The notes: a model not told the origin generated them from the letters alone. Counted from the stretch's first letter, positions 7,812 to 15,775 are shown. The stretch: DNA of 33,873 nucleotides from Dactylosporangium sucinum (GCF_014647515.1 NZ_BMPI01000094.1:4636-38508); one strand, 5' to 3'. Program-made: numbers and translations.

Positions 7812-9713
7812 TCAGAGGGCCAGCCACCCCTGCTCGGCCAGCGTCGCCGCGTCGTTGGCCTGCAGGCCGGCGTCCGAGACGGTCCACAGCGTCCCGCCGA
7901 TCACGAGGGAGCGGCGGATCACGCTGTACTGCCCGGGATGCCGGACGGTCCCCACCGGCGCGACGGTCGCGTCGCCGACGCGGAGCACCAGCGCACCCTG
8001 CTCCTGCTGCTGGTAGAGGGGCACGACCAGCAGTCCCGTCTGCGGCCAGAAGAGGAACGCGTGCGGGTCGAACTCGGCCTCGGAGCTGGCCTTCGGCACC
8101 TGGTGCCGGGCCAGGCGGGTGGGCTTGGCCGGGTCGTGCACGTCGAACAGCGAGATCTGCGTGCCCTGGACGCGGCCCTGCTCGCTGGCCTCCTGGCCGA
8201 CGCCGATGAGCCGCCCGGCGCCGGCCGGGTGCAGGTACGCCGAGTAGCCGGTGATCTTCAGCTCGCCGACCACCTTCGGCGCGGCCGGGCTCGACAGGTC
8301 GAGCGTGTACAGCGGGTCGGTCTGCCGGAACGTCACCACGTAGCCGACGGTGGCGATGAACCGGACCGAGTAGATCCGCTCGCCCTTGCCCAGGCCGCCG
8401 ACGTGCCCGGCCTCGGCCAGCCGCCCGCCGTCCTGCTTGAGGACGTAGACCGTGGACGACGTCTGCCGGCCCTGGTCGTCCGCATCGGTCGTGGCGACCC
8501 GCAGGTATCCGTCCCACTCCGACAGCGAGTACTGGTTGAGCAGCCAGCCGGGCACCTCGCCGCTCGCCACGTACCGCGGCTTCCCGGATCCGCTGATGTC
8601 GAACTTGAACAGCTCGGTCCGCGGCGGCTCGGGCCGGGCGACGGTCCTCGCCATCGGCATGGCCACCCGCCAGCGCTGGTCGCTGGCGACGTACAGGCTC
8701 GGCCCGTTGGCGTAGACGGTGTCGCCGTCGGCCACCACGGTCACCGGGTCGCCGCCGCCCAGGGCCGGCGCCGCGAGATCGAAGGAGAGCACGGTCAGCA
8801 TGGCGGTCCCGCTGTACCGCTCGGGCCGGCTGACCGCGGCGCAGTCCACCTGCCCGCTCGTGTGCCTGCCCGTGGCGTCCTCGGCGTCCCACCGCGGCAG
8901 CCAGTCGGCCAGCGGCGCCGCCGCGATCGCCGAGCGGTTCGCGGCCAGCCGCGCCTCGTCGTTCTTCAGCTTCGAGGTGTCGGGGAACCGCAGCCGGGGC
9001 GTCGAGCGGACCACGACCCGGGCGGTCGAGCCGACCTGCCGGGCGTCGACCAGCGCGCCGTCGGTGGTGTAGCGGCCGATGACCTTCGGGGCGCCGGCGA
9101 TGTCGACCAGCGTCACCTGCGGACCGCCGGCGGCCCGGGCGTCCTTGACATCCTCGGCGATGCCCCCGCCGCCGTAGTCGTAGCCGAGCACCAGCACCCG
9201 GTCGCCGGACAGCAGCAGGTTGGCCGCCATGGCCGCGCGCTTGCCGTTGGTGTCGGCGGCGCCGGCCACGCTCAGCTCGCCGGTGACGCGCTTGGCGGCC
9301 ACGTCGACGATCTTCAGCACGCCGCCGCCCGTCAGCGTCACGATCCGCTTGCCGTCGGTCTTCACCAGGTCGGGCTCGTCGACGCCGACCTCGTGGGTGT
9401 TGGTGCCGGAGAACGTCTCGGCGCCGGGCGCGGCGGCCTTCGCCTCGGCGCCGCCGGCGGCGCGGGCCATGTCGCCGGTCGCGCCGTCGAGCCAGACCCC
9501 GCCGCGGCCCACGCCCAGGCCCCAGGGGCCGACCGCCTCCTGTGCCGCGGCCCGCAGGCCGGCCAGCAGGTCGTCGCAGGACTCGAAGGCGACGAGCTTC
9601 AGTGCCGGCGCCGGTTGCGGCCCGGCGGGGGACGGCGCCGGGCGCGGTTTGTCGGCGGTACACCCGGAAATGCAGACGCACAGAGCACCGAGCATGGCGA
9701 GGGCGCGCTTCAT
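7812..9713 (-). CDS. Secreted beta-propeller lipoprotein
   Basis: This 633-residue protein begins with a lipoprotein signal peptide whose lipobox is ISGC with Cys18. The rest resembles the secreted beta-propeller family (Pfam Beta_propel type). Early motifs include NTHEVGVDEPDLVKTDGKRI followed by VLKIVDVA, and later repeated blades of the type YSVRFIATVGYVVTFRQTDPLYTLDLSSPAAPKVVGELKI. The protein is expected on the outer face of the membrane. No enzyme activity is assigned to this family, and a protein-interaction or sensing role is plausible. The gene starts 4 nt after the lrp stop, so the two are probably cotranscribed, which is an unusual pairing. Confidence 0.88.
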   Translation of the reverse strand: MKRALAMLGALCVCISGCTADKPRPAPSPAGPQPAPALKLVAFESCDDLLAGLRAAAQEAVGPWGLGVGRGGVWLDGATGDMARAAGGAEAKAAAPGAETFSGTNTHEVGVDEPDLVKTDGKRIVTLTGGGVLKIVDVAAKRVTGELSVAGAADTNGKRAAMAANLLLSGDRVLVLGYDYGGGGIAEDVKDARAAGGPQVTLVDIAGAPKVIGRYTTDGALVDARQVGSTARVVVRSTPRLRFPDTSKLKNDEARLAANRSAIAAAPLADWLPRWDAEDATGRHTSGQVDCAAVSRPERYSGTAMLTVLSFDLAAPALGGGDPVTVVADGDTVYANGPSLYVASDQRWRVAMPMARTVARPEPPRTELFKFDISGSGKPRYVASGEVPGWLLNQYSLSEWDGYLRVATTDADDQGRQTSSTVYVLKQDGGRLAEAGHVGGLGKGERIYSVRFIATVGYVVTFRQTDPLYTLDLSSPAAPKVVGELKITGYSAYLHPAGAGRLIGVGQEASEQGRVQGTQISLFDVHDPAKPTRLARHQVPKASSEAEFDPHAFLFWPQTGLLVVPLYQQQEQGALVLRVGDATVAPVGTVRHPGQYSVIRRSLVIGGTLWTVSDAGLQANDAATLAEQGWLAL

Positions 9714-9717
9714 GGCC

Positions 9718-10206
9718 CTATGACGATGCCGGCAGTCCCCCGGTTCCCGGCGATTCGACGACCCGCGGCGCGAGCGTCTCGACCAGCCGGCTCAGCACGA
9801 TCATGCTGCGTGTCGAGGTGACGAACGGCTCGGCGCGCAGCCGCTCCAGCGCCTGCTCGAGGCCGGCCATGTCGACGGCGCGCAGGTGGACGAGGGCGTC
9901 GGCCTCACCCGAGATGGTGTAGGCGCCGACGACGGCGGGGTGCCGCTTGGCGGCCGCGCGCAGCTGCTCGGGCGAGGTGCGCCCGGTGCAGAACAGCTCC
10001 ACGAAGGCCTCGGTCGTCCAGCCCACCGCGCCCGGGTCGATCAGCGCGGTATAGCCGCGGATCACTCCGCTGGATCGAAGCCGGTCCACGCGCCTTTTGA
10101 CCGCCGGGGCCGACAGCGCGACCTGGGCGCCGATCTCCGCATACGATGAACGGGCGTCGTCCTGTAGGAACGCAATGATTCGCTGATCGATCGGGTCGAG
10201 GCGCAA
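9718..10206 (-). CDS. Lrp/AsnC family transcriptional regulator
   Basis: This 162-residue regulator has an N-terminal helix-turn-helix (LDPIDQRIIAFLQDDARSSYAEIGAQVALSAPAVKRRVDRL, about residues 3-43) and a C-terminal RAM ligand-binding and oligomerisation domain. The start is TTG 10206, chosen because GAGGAGGGA lies just upstream and the fold begins immediately; the frame reaches back to 10341 but would overlap the divergent gene. Such proteins usually respond to amino acids or related metabolites. The divergent neighbour is a dimethylargininase, so an arginine-derived ligand and control of that gene are plausible, but no operator is obvious. Confidence 0.92.
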   Translation of the reverse strand: MRLDPIDQRIIAFLQDDARSSYAEIGAQVALSAPAVKRRVDRLRSSGVIRGYTALIDPGAVGWTTEAFVELFCTGRTSPEQLRAAAKRHPAVVGAYTISGEADALVHLRAVDMAGLEQALERLRAEPFVTSTRSMIVLSRLVETLAPRVVESPGTGGLPASS

Positions 10207-10274
10207 CGAATCCCTCCTCGAAAGCAACTTTTCTCGCTGTTTTGTGTAACACGAGGAACCTACCGTTTCATTCT
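10207..10274. promoter_or_regulatory. Divergent promoter region between lrp and the dimethylargininase gene
   Basis: This 68-nt stretch is markedly richer in A/T than its surroundings (for example CTGTTTTGTGTAAC at 10238-10251) and separates two divergent starts. It must hold the promoters of both genes and probably the Lrp binding site. I found no convincing pair of promoter boxes or clear palindrome. Confidence 0.5.
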
Positions 10275-11093
10275 GTGACGACCCAGCGCGAGCGCACCTA
10301 CCTGATGTCTCCGCCCGAGCACTTCGCGGTGGAGTACGCAATCAACCCGTGGATGGACACGACGGCGCCGGTCGACACCGAGCTCGCCGTCAAGCAGTGG
10401 GAAGGCCTGCGCGAGACCTTCGTGCGGCTGGGCCACACGGTGCACGTGCTGGCGCCCGAGATCGGCCTGCCGGACATGGTCTACGCGGCCAACGGCGCCT
10501 TCTCGGTCGACGGGGTGGTGTACGGGGCGCGGTTCAAGTACCCGCAGCGCATCCCGGAGGCCGCCGCGCACCGGCGCTTCTACGTCGACCACGGCGGCTG
10601 GCGCTTCGTCACCCCCTCGGAGACGAACGAGGGTGAGGGCGACTTCGCGTACCTCCCGTCGTTCCTCGGCGGCACCGTCCTGGCCGGCCACGGCTTCCGC
10701 ACCGAGATTGCCGCGCACGCCGAGGCCCAGGAGGCGCTGGGCCGTCCGGTGATCTCGCTCCGGCTGGTGGACCCGCGCTTCTACCACCTGGACGTGGCGC
10801 TGGCCCCGCTGGACGACGCCAACGTCGTGTACTACCCGGGGGCGTTCTCGGAGGCGACCCGCGCCGTGCTCCGCCAGCTGTTCCCGGACGCGGTCCTGGC
10901 CGACGAGGAGGACGCGCTGGCGTTCGGCCTCAACCTGGTCTCGGACGGCCGCAACGTGGTCCTGAACTCGGAGGCCACGGCCCTGGCCGCCAAGCTGCGG
11001 GCCGCGGGCTACGTCCCGGTGCCGGTGGAGCTGACGGAGCTCAAGAAGGGCGGCGGCAGCGTAAAGTGCTGCGTGGCGGAGCTGCGCCCGTAG
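10275..11093 (+). CDS. ddaH: Dimethylargininase (N,N-dimethylarginine dimethylaminohydrolase family)
   Basis: This 272-residue protein has the guanidino-group-modifying (amidinotransferase/DDAH) fold. Recognisable motifs are an N-terminal MSPPEHFAVEYAINPWM, PDMVYAANGAF, NEGEGDFAYL (substrate-binding acidic residues), the catalytic His in DPRFYHLDVALAPL, and a C-terminal SVKCCVAEL with the nucleophile at Cys265 or Cys266. The reaction expected is hydrolysis of methylated arginine to citrulline and a methylamine, but related hydrolases of arginine or other guanidines share these motifs. GTG 10275 is the chosen start. It lacks a clear ribosome-binding site, so the message may be leaderless, and ATG 10305 is an alternative. 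The gene diverges from an Lrp-type regulator. The rocD gene often found next to this pair is absent here. Confidence 0.85.
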   Translation: MTTQRERTYLMSPPEHFAVEYAINPWMDTTAPVDTELAVKQWEGLRETFVRLGHTVHVLAPEIGLPDMVYAANGAFSVDGVVYGARFKYPQRIPEAAAHRRFYVDHGGWRFVTPSETNEGEGDFAYLPSFLGGTVLAGHGFRTEIAAHAEAQEALGRPVISLRLVDPRFYHLDVALAPLDDANVVYYPGAFSEATRAVLRQLFPDAVLADEEDALAFGLNLVSDGRNVVLNSEATALAAKLRAAGYVPVPVELTELKKGGGSVKCCVAELRP

Positions 11094-11196
11094 GGCTCGC
11101 TCTGCCGATCGCCGCGTACCGCCTCGTGCCGCGCCGACCTCGCGGCACCGGGCGGTCCGGCTCGCCGGGCCGCGCCGTCAGCATTCGCCTAACAGC

Positions 11197-11264
11197 GATC
11201 TTGGACTCGCAGCGCCCGACCATGTCCGATAAATGCGACAAAGCCGGGACCGCAGTCCAAGATC
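11197..11264. repeat. 11-bp inverted repeat between convergent genes
   Basis: GATCTTGGACT at 11197-11207 and its exact complement AGTCCAAGATC at 11254-11264 are separated by 46 nt. They lie in the 188-nt gap between two convergent genes (dimethylargininase and the secreted protein). The position fits a bidirectional terminator or a dispersed repeat unit; the long loop is unusual for a terminator. Confidence 0.55.
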
Positions 11265-11281
11265 ACGGGTATACCAGAGCG

Positions 11282-11752
11282 CTACGAGGACGGAGGTGGT
11301 GAGTGGACGAACACGACCTGCGCCGTGTAGGTCGCCGGGGCCGCCGTGGCGTTGGGCGATGCCGTGGCGTTGGTGACCTTGCCGGCAATCATCAGGTTGG
11401 CACCCGTCTGCAGTGCGCCGGGCTGCAGCGTGTGGCGCTTGTCGAACACCTTGAGGTCGCTACCGAGCTGCCAGGTGCGCGTGAAGCCGTCCGCCGAACG
11501 GACCGTCACCGACGACTGTGTCAGCGTCGTGGCCTCGCCGTTCTGCATCGCGACCCGCACCGGGCCGGACTTCGTCTGCAGGATCCCTTCGCCGTGCAGG
11601 ACGTCGCCCCACATGTTCTGGCCGTGGGACGGGGCCTGCGCGGTCGGTGGCGCGGGGGTCGGTGTCGGTTGCGCCGCGGCAGTGGTCGGCAGGCCGCCCG
11701 CGACCACCAGCGCCGCCGCACCGATCATCAAGCCTATCCGCGAGCGTCTCAT
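11282..11752 (-). CDS. Secreted protein with DUF5666-like domain, last gene of second two-component operon
   Basis: This 156-residue protein has a signal peptide at about 1-29 (basic RRSR start, hydrophobic core, PTTAAAQP cleavage region), then a Pro/Thr-rich linker and a beta-rich domain (GEGILQTKSGPVRVAMQNGEATT... NLMIAGKVTNA) reminiscent of the OB-like DUF5666 fold. ATG 11752 is preceded by GAGGAGG, which fixes the start; a longer frame to 11863 has no such support. The gene follows the membrane protein gene by 37 nt and is probably in the operon of the upstream kinase and regulator. It may be the extracytoplasmic partner or output of that system; its function is unknown. Confidence 0.82.
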   Translation of the reverse strand: MRRSRIGLMIGAAALVVAGGLPTTAAAQPTPTPAPPTAQAPSHGQNMWGDVLHGEGILQTKSGPVRVAMQNGEATTLTQSSVTVRSADGFTRTWQLGSDLKVFDKRHTLQPGALQTGANLMIAGKVTNATASPNATAAPATYTAQVVFVHSPPPSS

Positions 11753-11789
11753 GGGGTACCTCCTCGGAATCGGGCCTATATTTCGCCCT

Positions 11790-12425
11790 CTACCGCGGTT
11801 TACCCGCCGCAAACCTGACATACGGGGTGCCCAGCGCCCGGAAGGCGTCGCCCGGGCGCTCATGGCCGTCGGTCGAGTGGCCCAGCGCGTCGCAGGGGTC
11901 CTGGCACATCAACACGTGCGAGGCCTGCGCGGCCAGCGCCGCCACGGGCCAGAGCATCAGGTGGACGAGCAGGCCGATCAGCTTGATCGCCACCACGTCG
12001 ACGACACCCTTGCCGGAATACTCGTGGCGATACCAGCTGCGGACCATCGACCAGTACGGCTGCTGGTCCACCCGCACGCCGTCGCGGTCGACGACCGGGC
12101 CGTGCTCGTAGCCGACCCGGCGCAGGACGACCGAGATCGCCTTGAGGTTGAGCAGGCGGCGGATCGGCACCGAAAGGACGGTCACCACGCCGCCCAGCCA
12201 CCAGCCGGGCTGGTCGAGCCGGGTCAGCAGCAGGAACAGCGTCACGTGCAGCGCGCACAGCGGCACGCCGACCCACACGACGGCGATGCCCTGGGTGAGG
12301 ATGCCGACCGGGTCGGCGTCGACGCGCCGCAGCCGCTGCCAGAACAGCACCTGGACGAGCAGGATCCCGAGCGACGCGCCCGCGCCGCCCAGACCCAGCG
12401 CCACCCACCAGGTATGCATAGACAT
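11790..12425 (-). CDS. Unrecognised multi-pass membrane protein in second two-component operon
   Basis: I do not recognise this 211-residue protein. It shows hydrophobic segments at about 6-28, 42-68, 74-90 and 145-170, with a charged central loop (RRVGYEHGPVVDRDGVRVDQQPYW) and a polar C-terminus containing a Cys pair (LMCQDPCDALG). The ATG start lies 3 nt after the kinase stop, so the genes are almost certainly cotranscribed and coupled. A role as accessory to the kinase is suggested only by position. Confidence 0.72.
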   Translation of the reverse strand: MSMHTWWVALGLGGAGASLGILLVQVLFWQRLRRVDADPVGILTQGIAVVWVGVPLCALHVTLFLLLTRLDQPGWWLGGVVTVLSVPIRRLLNLKAISVVLRRVGYEHGPVVDRDGVRVDQQPYWSMVRSWYRHEYSGKGVVDVVAIKLIGLLVHLMLWPVAALAAQASHVLMCQDPCDALGHSTDGHERPGDAFRALGTPYVRFAAGKPR

Positions 12426-12428
12426 GCA

Positions 12429-13787
12429 TCATGACACGGTCCGCAACGGCATGCTGACCGTAAATTGCGCACCGCCCTCGGGGGCGTGACGCGCTTCGAT
12501 CCGTCCACCCAGCCGGCGGGAGAGCCGCGCCGCCAGCGCCAGCCCGAGTCCGCTGCCGACCTGGCGGATCCCTTGGTACCGCCGGGAAAGCGCGCCCCGC
12601 TCGAAGGCCACCGCCAGATCCTCGTCCGTGAATCCCGGCCCGCCGTCGCGCACCTCGAGCCGCGCCTCGGCGGCGGTCGCCCGGACGGCGAGCACGATCG
12701 GCGCCGGCGCCGGCACCACGCGCAGCGCGTTCTCCAGCAGCCCGTCGACGATCTGCCGGATGCGCCCCGGGTCGGTGCGCACCGTGATCGGGTGCGGCGG
12801 CAGCTCGGTGCGCAGCACGAGCCCGGCGGCGGCGATCCGCCCGCCCCACGCCTCGGCGGTCGTCGTCACCAGCTGGGTCAGGTCCACGTCGACCACCTCG
12901 ACCGGCAGGTCGGCGGCCTCCAGCCGGGCCAGCACCAGCAGGTCGGCGATCAGCCGGTCGAGCCGCTCGGCCTCGTCGAGCACGGTCTGCCCGGCGCGCT
13001 GGGCGCCGTCGGGGCCGACGACGCCGTCGGCGAGCGCCTCCGCGTACCCGCGGATCGTCGTCAGCGGCGTCCGCAGCTCGTGCGACACCGACAGCAGGAA
13101 CTCGCGCTCGCGCCCCTCGCTCGTGGCCAGGGCCGCGGTCAGCCCGTTCACGGCGTGGGCCAGCTCGGCGACCTCGGCCGGCCCGCCCGGGTCGAGCGTC
13201 ACGCTGCGGTCCCCGGCCGACAGCCGCTTCGCGGCCGCGGCGACCGTGCGGATCGGCCGGGCGATCCGGCGGGCCAGCAGCGGCCCGGCGATCAGGCCGG
13301 CCGCCAGCCCGGCGAGCAGCGCGATCCACAGCTGGCCGGCGATGCGGCTCAGGGTGCCGGTCCCGGGCGGCTCGCTGAGCACCACGCCGTTGCCGCTGTT
13401 CGCGCCGACGGGACGGCCGACGATCAGGCGCACCTGCCCGTCGACCATGACCCGGCGCGCGCTGACGGGCCGCCCGGCGGTGACGGTCCTGACCACGTTC
13501 TCCGGCAGCCCGGGGCGGTCGGCCTGGCCGGAGCGGATGAGGAAGACGTCGATGCCGCGGTTGTTCAGCAACCGCACGATGGCCTGCTCGTCCCCGTTCT
13601 GGCGGGTGTTGAAGCGGGCCTTGAGCAGCTCGGCGGTGAGGACGGCCTCGTCGGTGAGGTGCTGCCGCGCGGTCCGGTTCGCCTCCTGTACCGCCAGTGG
13701 CGCGCCGACCAGCGCGGTCACCAGCACGCTCACGACCGCGACGACGCACGTGACGAGCGCCGTGCGGGCGGCCAGCGACCTAAGCAT
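12429..13787 (-). CDS. Sensor histidine kinase of the second two-component operon
   Basis: This 452-residue kinase has membrane helices at about 8-33 and 152-172, around an extracytoplasmic sensor domain of about 115 residues. A HAMP domain (about 173-225) follows, then a dimerisation domain with His236 in SHELRTPLTTIRGYAE, and an ATPase domain with N-box GLLENALRV (Asn353), G1 DGGPGF (Asp381) and G2 GSGLGLALA. Its ATG overlaps the end of the regulator gene by 8 nt, giving coupled translation. It pairs with the regulator at 13780-14463. The signal sensed is unknown. Confidence 0.95.
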   Translation of the reverse strand: MLRSLAARTALVTCVVAVVSVLVTALVGAPLAVQEANRTARQHLTDEAVLTAELLKARFNTRQNGDEQAIVRLLNNRGIDVFLIRSGQADRPGLPENVVRTVTAGRPVSARRVMVDGQVRLIVGRPVGANSGNGVVLSEPPGTGTLSRIAGQLWIALLAGLAAGLIAGPLLARRIARPIRTVAAAAKRLSAGDRSVTLDPGGPAEVAELAHAVNGLTAALATSEGREREFLLSVSHELRTPLTTIRGYAEALADGVVGPDGAQRAGQTVLDEAERLDRLIADLLVLARLEAADLPVEVVDVDLTQLVTTTAEAWGGRIAAAGLVLRTELPPHPITVRTDPGRIRQIVDGLLENALRVVPAPAPIVLAVRATAAEARLEVRDGGPGFTDEDLAVAFERGALSRRYQGIRQVGSGLGLALAARLSRRLGGRIEARHAPEGGAQFTVSMPLRTVS

Positions 13788-14463
13788 CGGCGGTGTACCC
13801 GACGCCGCGAACCGTGCGGATCACCGCGGCGGCGTCGCCGAGCTTGCCGCGGACCTGCGCGACGTGCACGTCGACGGTGCGCGTGCCCGAGTGCGCCGCG
13901 TACCCCCACACCGAGCCCAGCAGCTCCTCCCGCGTGAACACCCGGCCGGGCCGGCCCATGAGGTGGGCCAGCAGCGAGAACTCGGTCGAGGTCAGGCTCA
14001 CCGGGCTACCGTCCACGCGGCACTCCCGCCGCGCGGGGTCGATGGTGATCGGCCCGACCGTGCGCACCTGCTCGGCATCGGGCGGCCCCTGGGTGCGGCG
14101 CAGCACCGCCTTGACCCGGGAGACCAGCTCGCGCGGGCTGAACGGCTTGGTGACGTAGTCGTCGCCGCCGAGCTCCAGCCCGAGGATCCGGTCGACCTCG
14201 TCGTCGCGCGCGGTCAGGAACAGCACCGGCGTCCAGTCGCCCGCCTCGCGCAGTCGCCGGCAGATCTCGGTGCCGTCGAGGCCGGGCAGCGCGATGTCGA
14301 GCACGCAGGCGACGGGCCGCAGCTTGCGCGCCGCGGCCAGGCCGGCCGATCCGTCGTGCTCGACGTGCACGCCGAAGCCCTCGCGGCTGAGGTACATCCG
14401 GAGAAGATCGGCGATCGGCCGCTCGTCCTCGACGACCAGCACCAGACCCTTGCCCTGCTCCAC
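13780..14463 (-). CDS. OmpR-family response regulator of the second two-component operon
   Basis: This 227-residue regulator has a receiver domain with phospho-acceptor Asp56 (CVLDIALPGLDG), Thr84 and Lys107, and a winged-helix output domain ending in RTVDVHVAQVRGKLGDAAAVIRTVRGVGYTADA. The start is GTG 14463. A possible -10 box (CAGAAT on the minus strand) lies about 10 nt upstream, so the transcript may have a very short leader. Two tandem 11-nt repeats at 14492-14513 suggest that it controls its own operon. Confidence 0.94.
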   Translation of the reverse strand: MEQGKGLVLVVEDERPIADLLRMYLSREGFGVHVEHDGSAGLAAARKLRPVACVLDIALPGLDGTEICRRLREAGDWTPVLFLTARDDEVDRILGLELGGDDYVTKPFSPRELVSRVKAVLRRTQGPPDAEQVRTVGPITIDPARRECRVDGSPVSLTSTEFSLLAHLMGRPGRVFTREELLGSVWGYAAHSGTRTVDVHVAQVRGKLGDAAAVIRTVRGVGYTADA

Positions 14464-14491
14464 CGCCCCATTCTGCCGGTGGACGGCGCCC

Positions 14492-14513
14492 GAGGACGTT
14501 CGGAGGATGTTCG
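14492..14513 (-). promoter_or_regulatory. Tandem 11-bp direct repeat, likely autoregulatory site
   Basis: The plus strand shows GAGGACGTTCG at 14492-14502 followed directly by GAGGATGTTCG, differing in one base. A period of exactly 11 bp (one helical turn) is the usual layout for OmpR/PhoB-type regulators. The repeat lies 29-50 nt upstream of the regulator start codon, where it would touch the -35 region. Binding by the adjacent regulator is inferred. Confidence 0.6.
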
Positions 14514-14528
14514 GGAGCTATCGATCGG

Positions 14529-15017
14529 TCACGCGGTGGCCAGCTGCCAGGCCGCGCCGGCCCGGGCGGGCTCGAACGCGGGCTGGACGGCGCCGAACGG
14601 GGCGCGGAACGCCTGCTTCAGGGCCTCGTCGAGGCGGCGCATCTCCGGGGCGCAGGCCAGCCGGATCCAGAGGTTCTCGCGCACGCCGTCGATCGCGGTC
14701 AGGCCCAGCTGCAGGCCGGTGCGGCTCGGCTCGGGCGTCCACGTGACGTCGGTGAGGTGGTGCAGGGCCGCGTTGAGGTGCAGGGCCACCCGGCGCAGCA
14801 GGCCGGACTCGCTGGTCACGACCAGCCGGTTGCGGGTCAGCATCAGCAGGCCACGCCGGCCGAGCGGCGACGAGCACCGCGCCACGACGGCGACCGCGTC
14901 CCGGTCACCGGCGCAGCCGCGCAGCACCTGGACGTGCCGGGCGACGGTGGTCGCGCGCAGGCTCCCCAGCGCGGTGGCCGAGAGGAAGGTCCGGGAGAAG
15001 GTGTCGAGCGCGTCCAT
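14529..15017 (-). CDS. Hypothetical protein with YokE/PH-like domain
   Basis: This 162-residue protein has no signal peptide or membrane helix. Residues about 50-140 show the strand pattern of small bacterial PH-like domains (RGLLMLTRNRLVVTSES, HLNAALHHLTDVTW, GLQLGLTAIDGVRENLWIRL) followed by a C-terminal amphipathic helix (MRRLDEALKQAF). The N-terminal helical part is unplaced. It lies upstream of the second two-component operon on the same strand, but the autoregulatory repeat falls just after its stop, so it is probably transcribed separately. The function is unknown. Confidence 0.7.
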   Translation of the reverse strand: MDALDTFSRTFLSATALGSLRATTVARHVQVLRGCAGDRDAVAVVARCSSPLGRRGLLMLTRNRLVVTSESGLLRRVALHLNAALHHLTDVTWTPEPSRTGLQLGLTAIDGVRENLWIRLACAPEMRRLDEALKQAFRAPFGAVQPAFEPARAGAAWQLATA

Positions 15018-15143
15018 ACCCTAGGCAACGACGGGCGCCCGGCACCGACACGCGCTTCCCGGGTCGATCCTGCGGCCGAGGCGCCGGGTCCATCCCACGG
15101 TGCCCGGTTTGTGATACTCCTCGGCCACAAGATCGACGCACAG

Positions 15144-15166
15144 GGGGTGCGACGCCGACGCACCCC
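15144..15166 (-). terminator. Hairpin terminator of the Gly-rich lipoprotein gene
   Basis: An 8-bp perfect stem (GGGGTGCG/CGCACCCC) with a 7-nt loop lies 9 nt beyond the lipoprotein stop on the minus strand. There is no T-run, which is common for actinobacterial hairpin terminators. Confidence 0.5.
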
Positions 15167-15175
15167 GTCAGTAGG

Positions 15176-15757
15176 CTAGCTCGCCGAGGGGGCCGGCTGG
15201 GCGCTCGGCCGCAGCGGCGCGCAGGCGGTGATCGCGGCCGACACCTTCGGGTCCGAGGTGTCGAGCTGGTCGATCGGCCCGTTGACGGTCACGCCGTGCT
15301 CGGTGAGGCAGTTGATGTAGGCCGCGTTCCGGCCGTTGCCGCCGCCACCGCCGGGGCCACCGCCACCGCCGAAGCCGCCGCTCGGGAACGCGGTCGGGCG
15401 CAGCGACTCGCACGCCTTCTGCGCCTTCTCCCAGGTCTGCTGGTCGACGCCGTTGGGCGCCGCGGTGCCGAAGAAGCCACCGCCGCCGCCCGGACCCCCG
15501 CCGCCCCGGAAGCCGCCGCTGCCCGACGGCCGCGGCTCGCCCGACGGCCGCGGGCTGAACGACGGGCGGGCGGTCGGCCGGTTCGACGCGTTCATCTGCG
15601 GCAGCTCGACGCCGTTGTTGCGCAGGCAGGACGCATAGTCGGTGCCGCCGGACGCCGCCGCGTCGGCCGACGGTGAGTCGTCACCCGACCCGCAGGCCGC
15701 CGCGAAGATCGCCACCGCGGCGAGCGCCAGCGCGGCGCCGCCGATCCGCTTTCTCAT
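15176..15757 (-). CDS. Gly-rich lipoprotein with two copies of a Cys-containing motif
   Basis: This 193-residue protein has a lipoprotein signal peptide with lipobox AAAC and Cys22. The mature part holds two copies of a unit: YASCLRNNGVELPQ... KAQKACESLRP and YINCLTEHGVTVNG... AITACAPLRPS. They are separated by Pro/Ser- and Gly-rich linkers (GGFRGGGGPGGGGGFFG, GGFGGGGGPGGGGG). Each unit has two Cys that could form one disulfide. The family is common but functionally unassigned in actinobacteria. ATG 15757 was chosen; a GTG lies one codon before. Upstream repeats match the site before adaptor 1, so it is likely coregulated with the exporter. Confidence 0.85.
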   Translation of the reverse strand: MRKRIGGAALALAAVAIFAAACGSGDDSPSADAAASGGTDYASCLRNNGVELPQMNASNRPTARPSFSPRPSGEPRPSGSGGFRGGGGPGGGGGFFGTAAPNGVDQQTWEKAQKACESLRPTAFPSGGFGGGGGPGGGGGNGRNAAYINCLTEHGVTVNGPIDQLDTSDPKVSAAITACAPLRPSAQPAPSAS

Positions 15758-15775
15758 CACCTGTCGATGGAACGA

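Noticed and set aside
7248..9821. 857-codon open frame on the plus strand
   Set aside because: It is antisense to adaptor 1 and the beta-propeller lipoprotein; its composition is shadow-like.
12628..15024. 798-codon open frame on the plus strand
   Set aside because: It is antisense to the second kinase, its regulator and the PH-like gene, all of which have diagnostic motifs on the minus strand.
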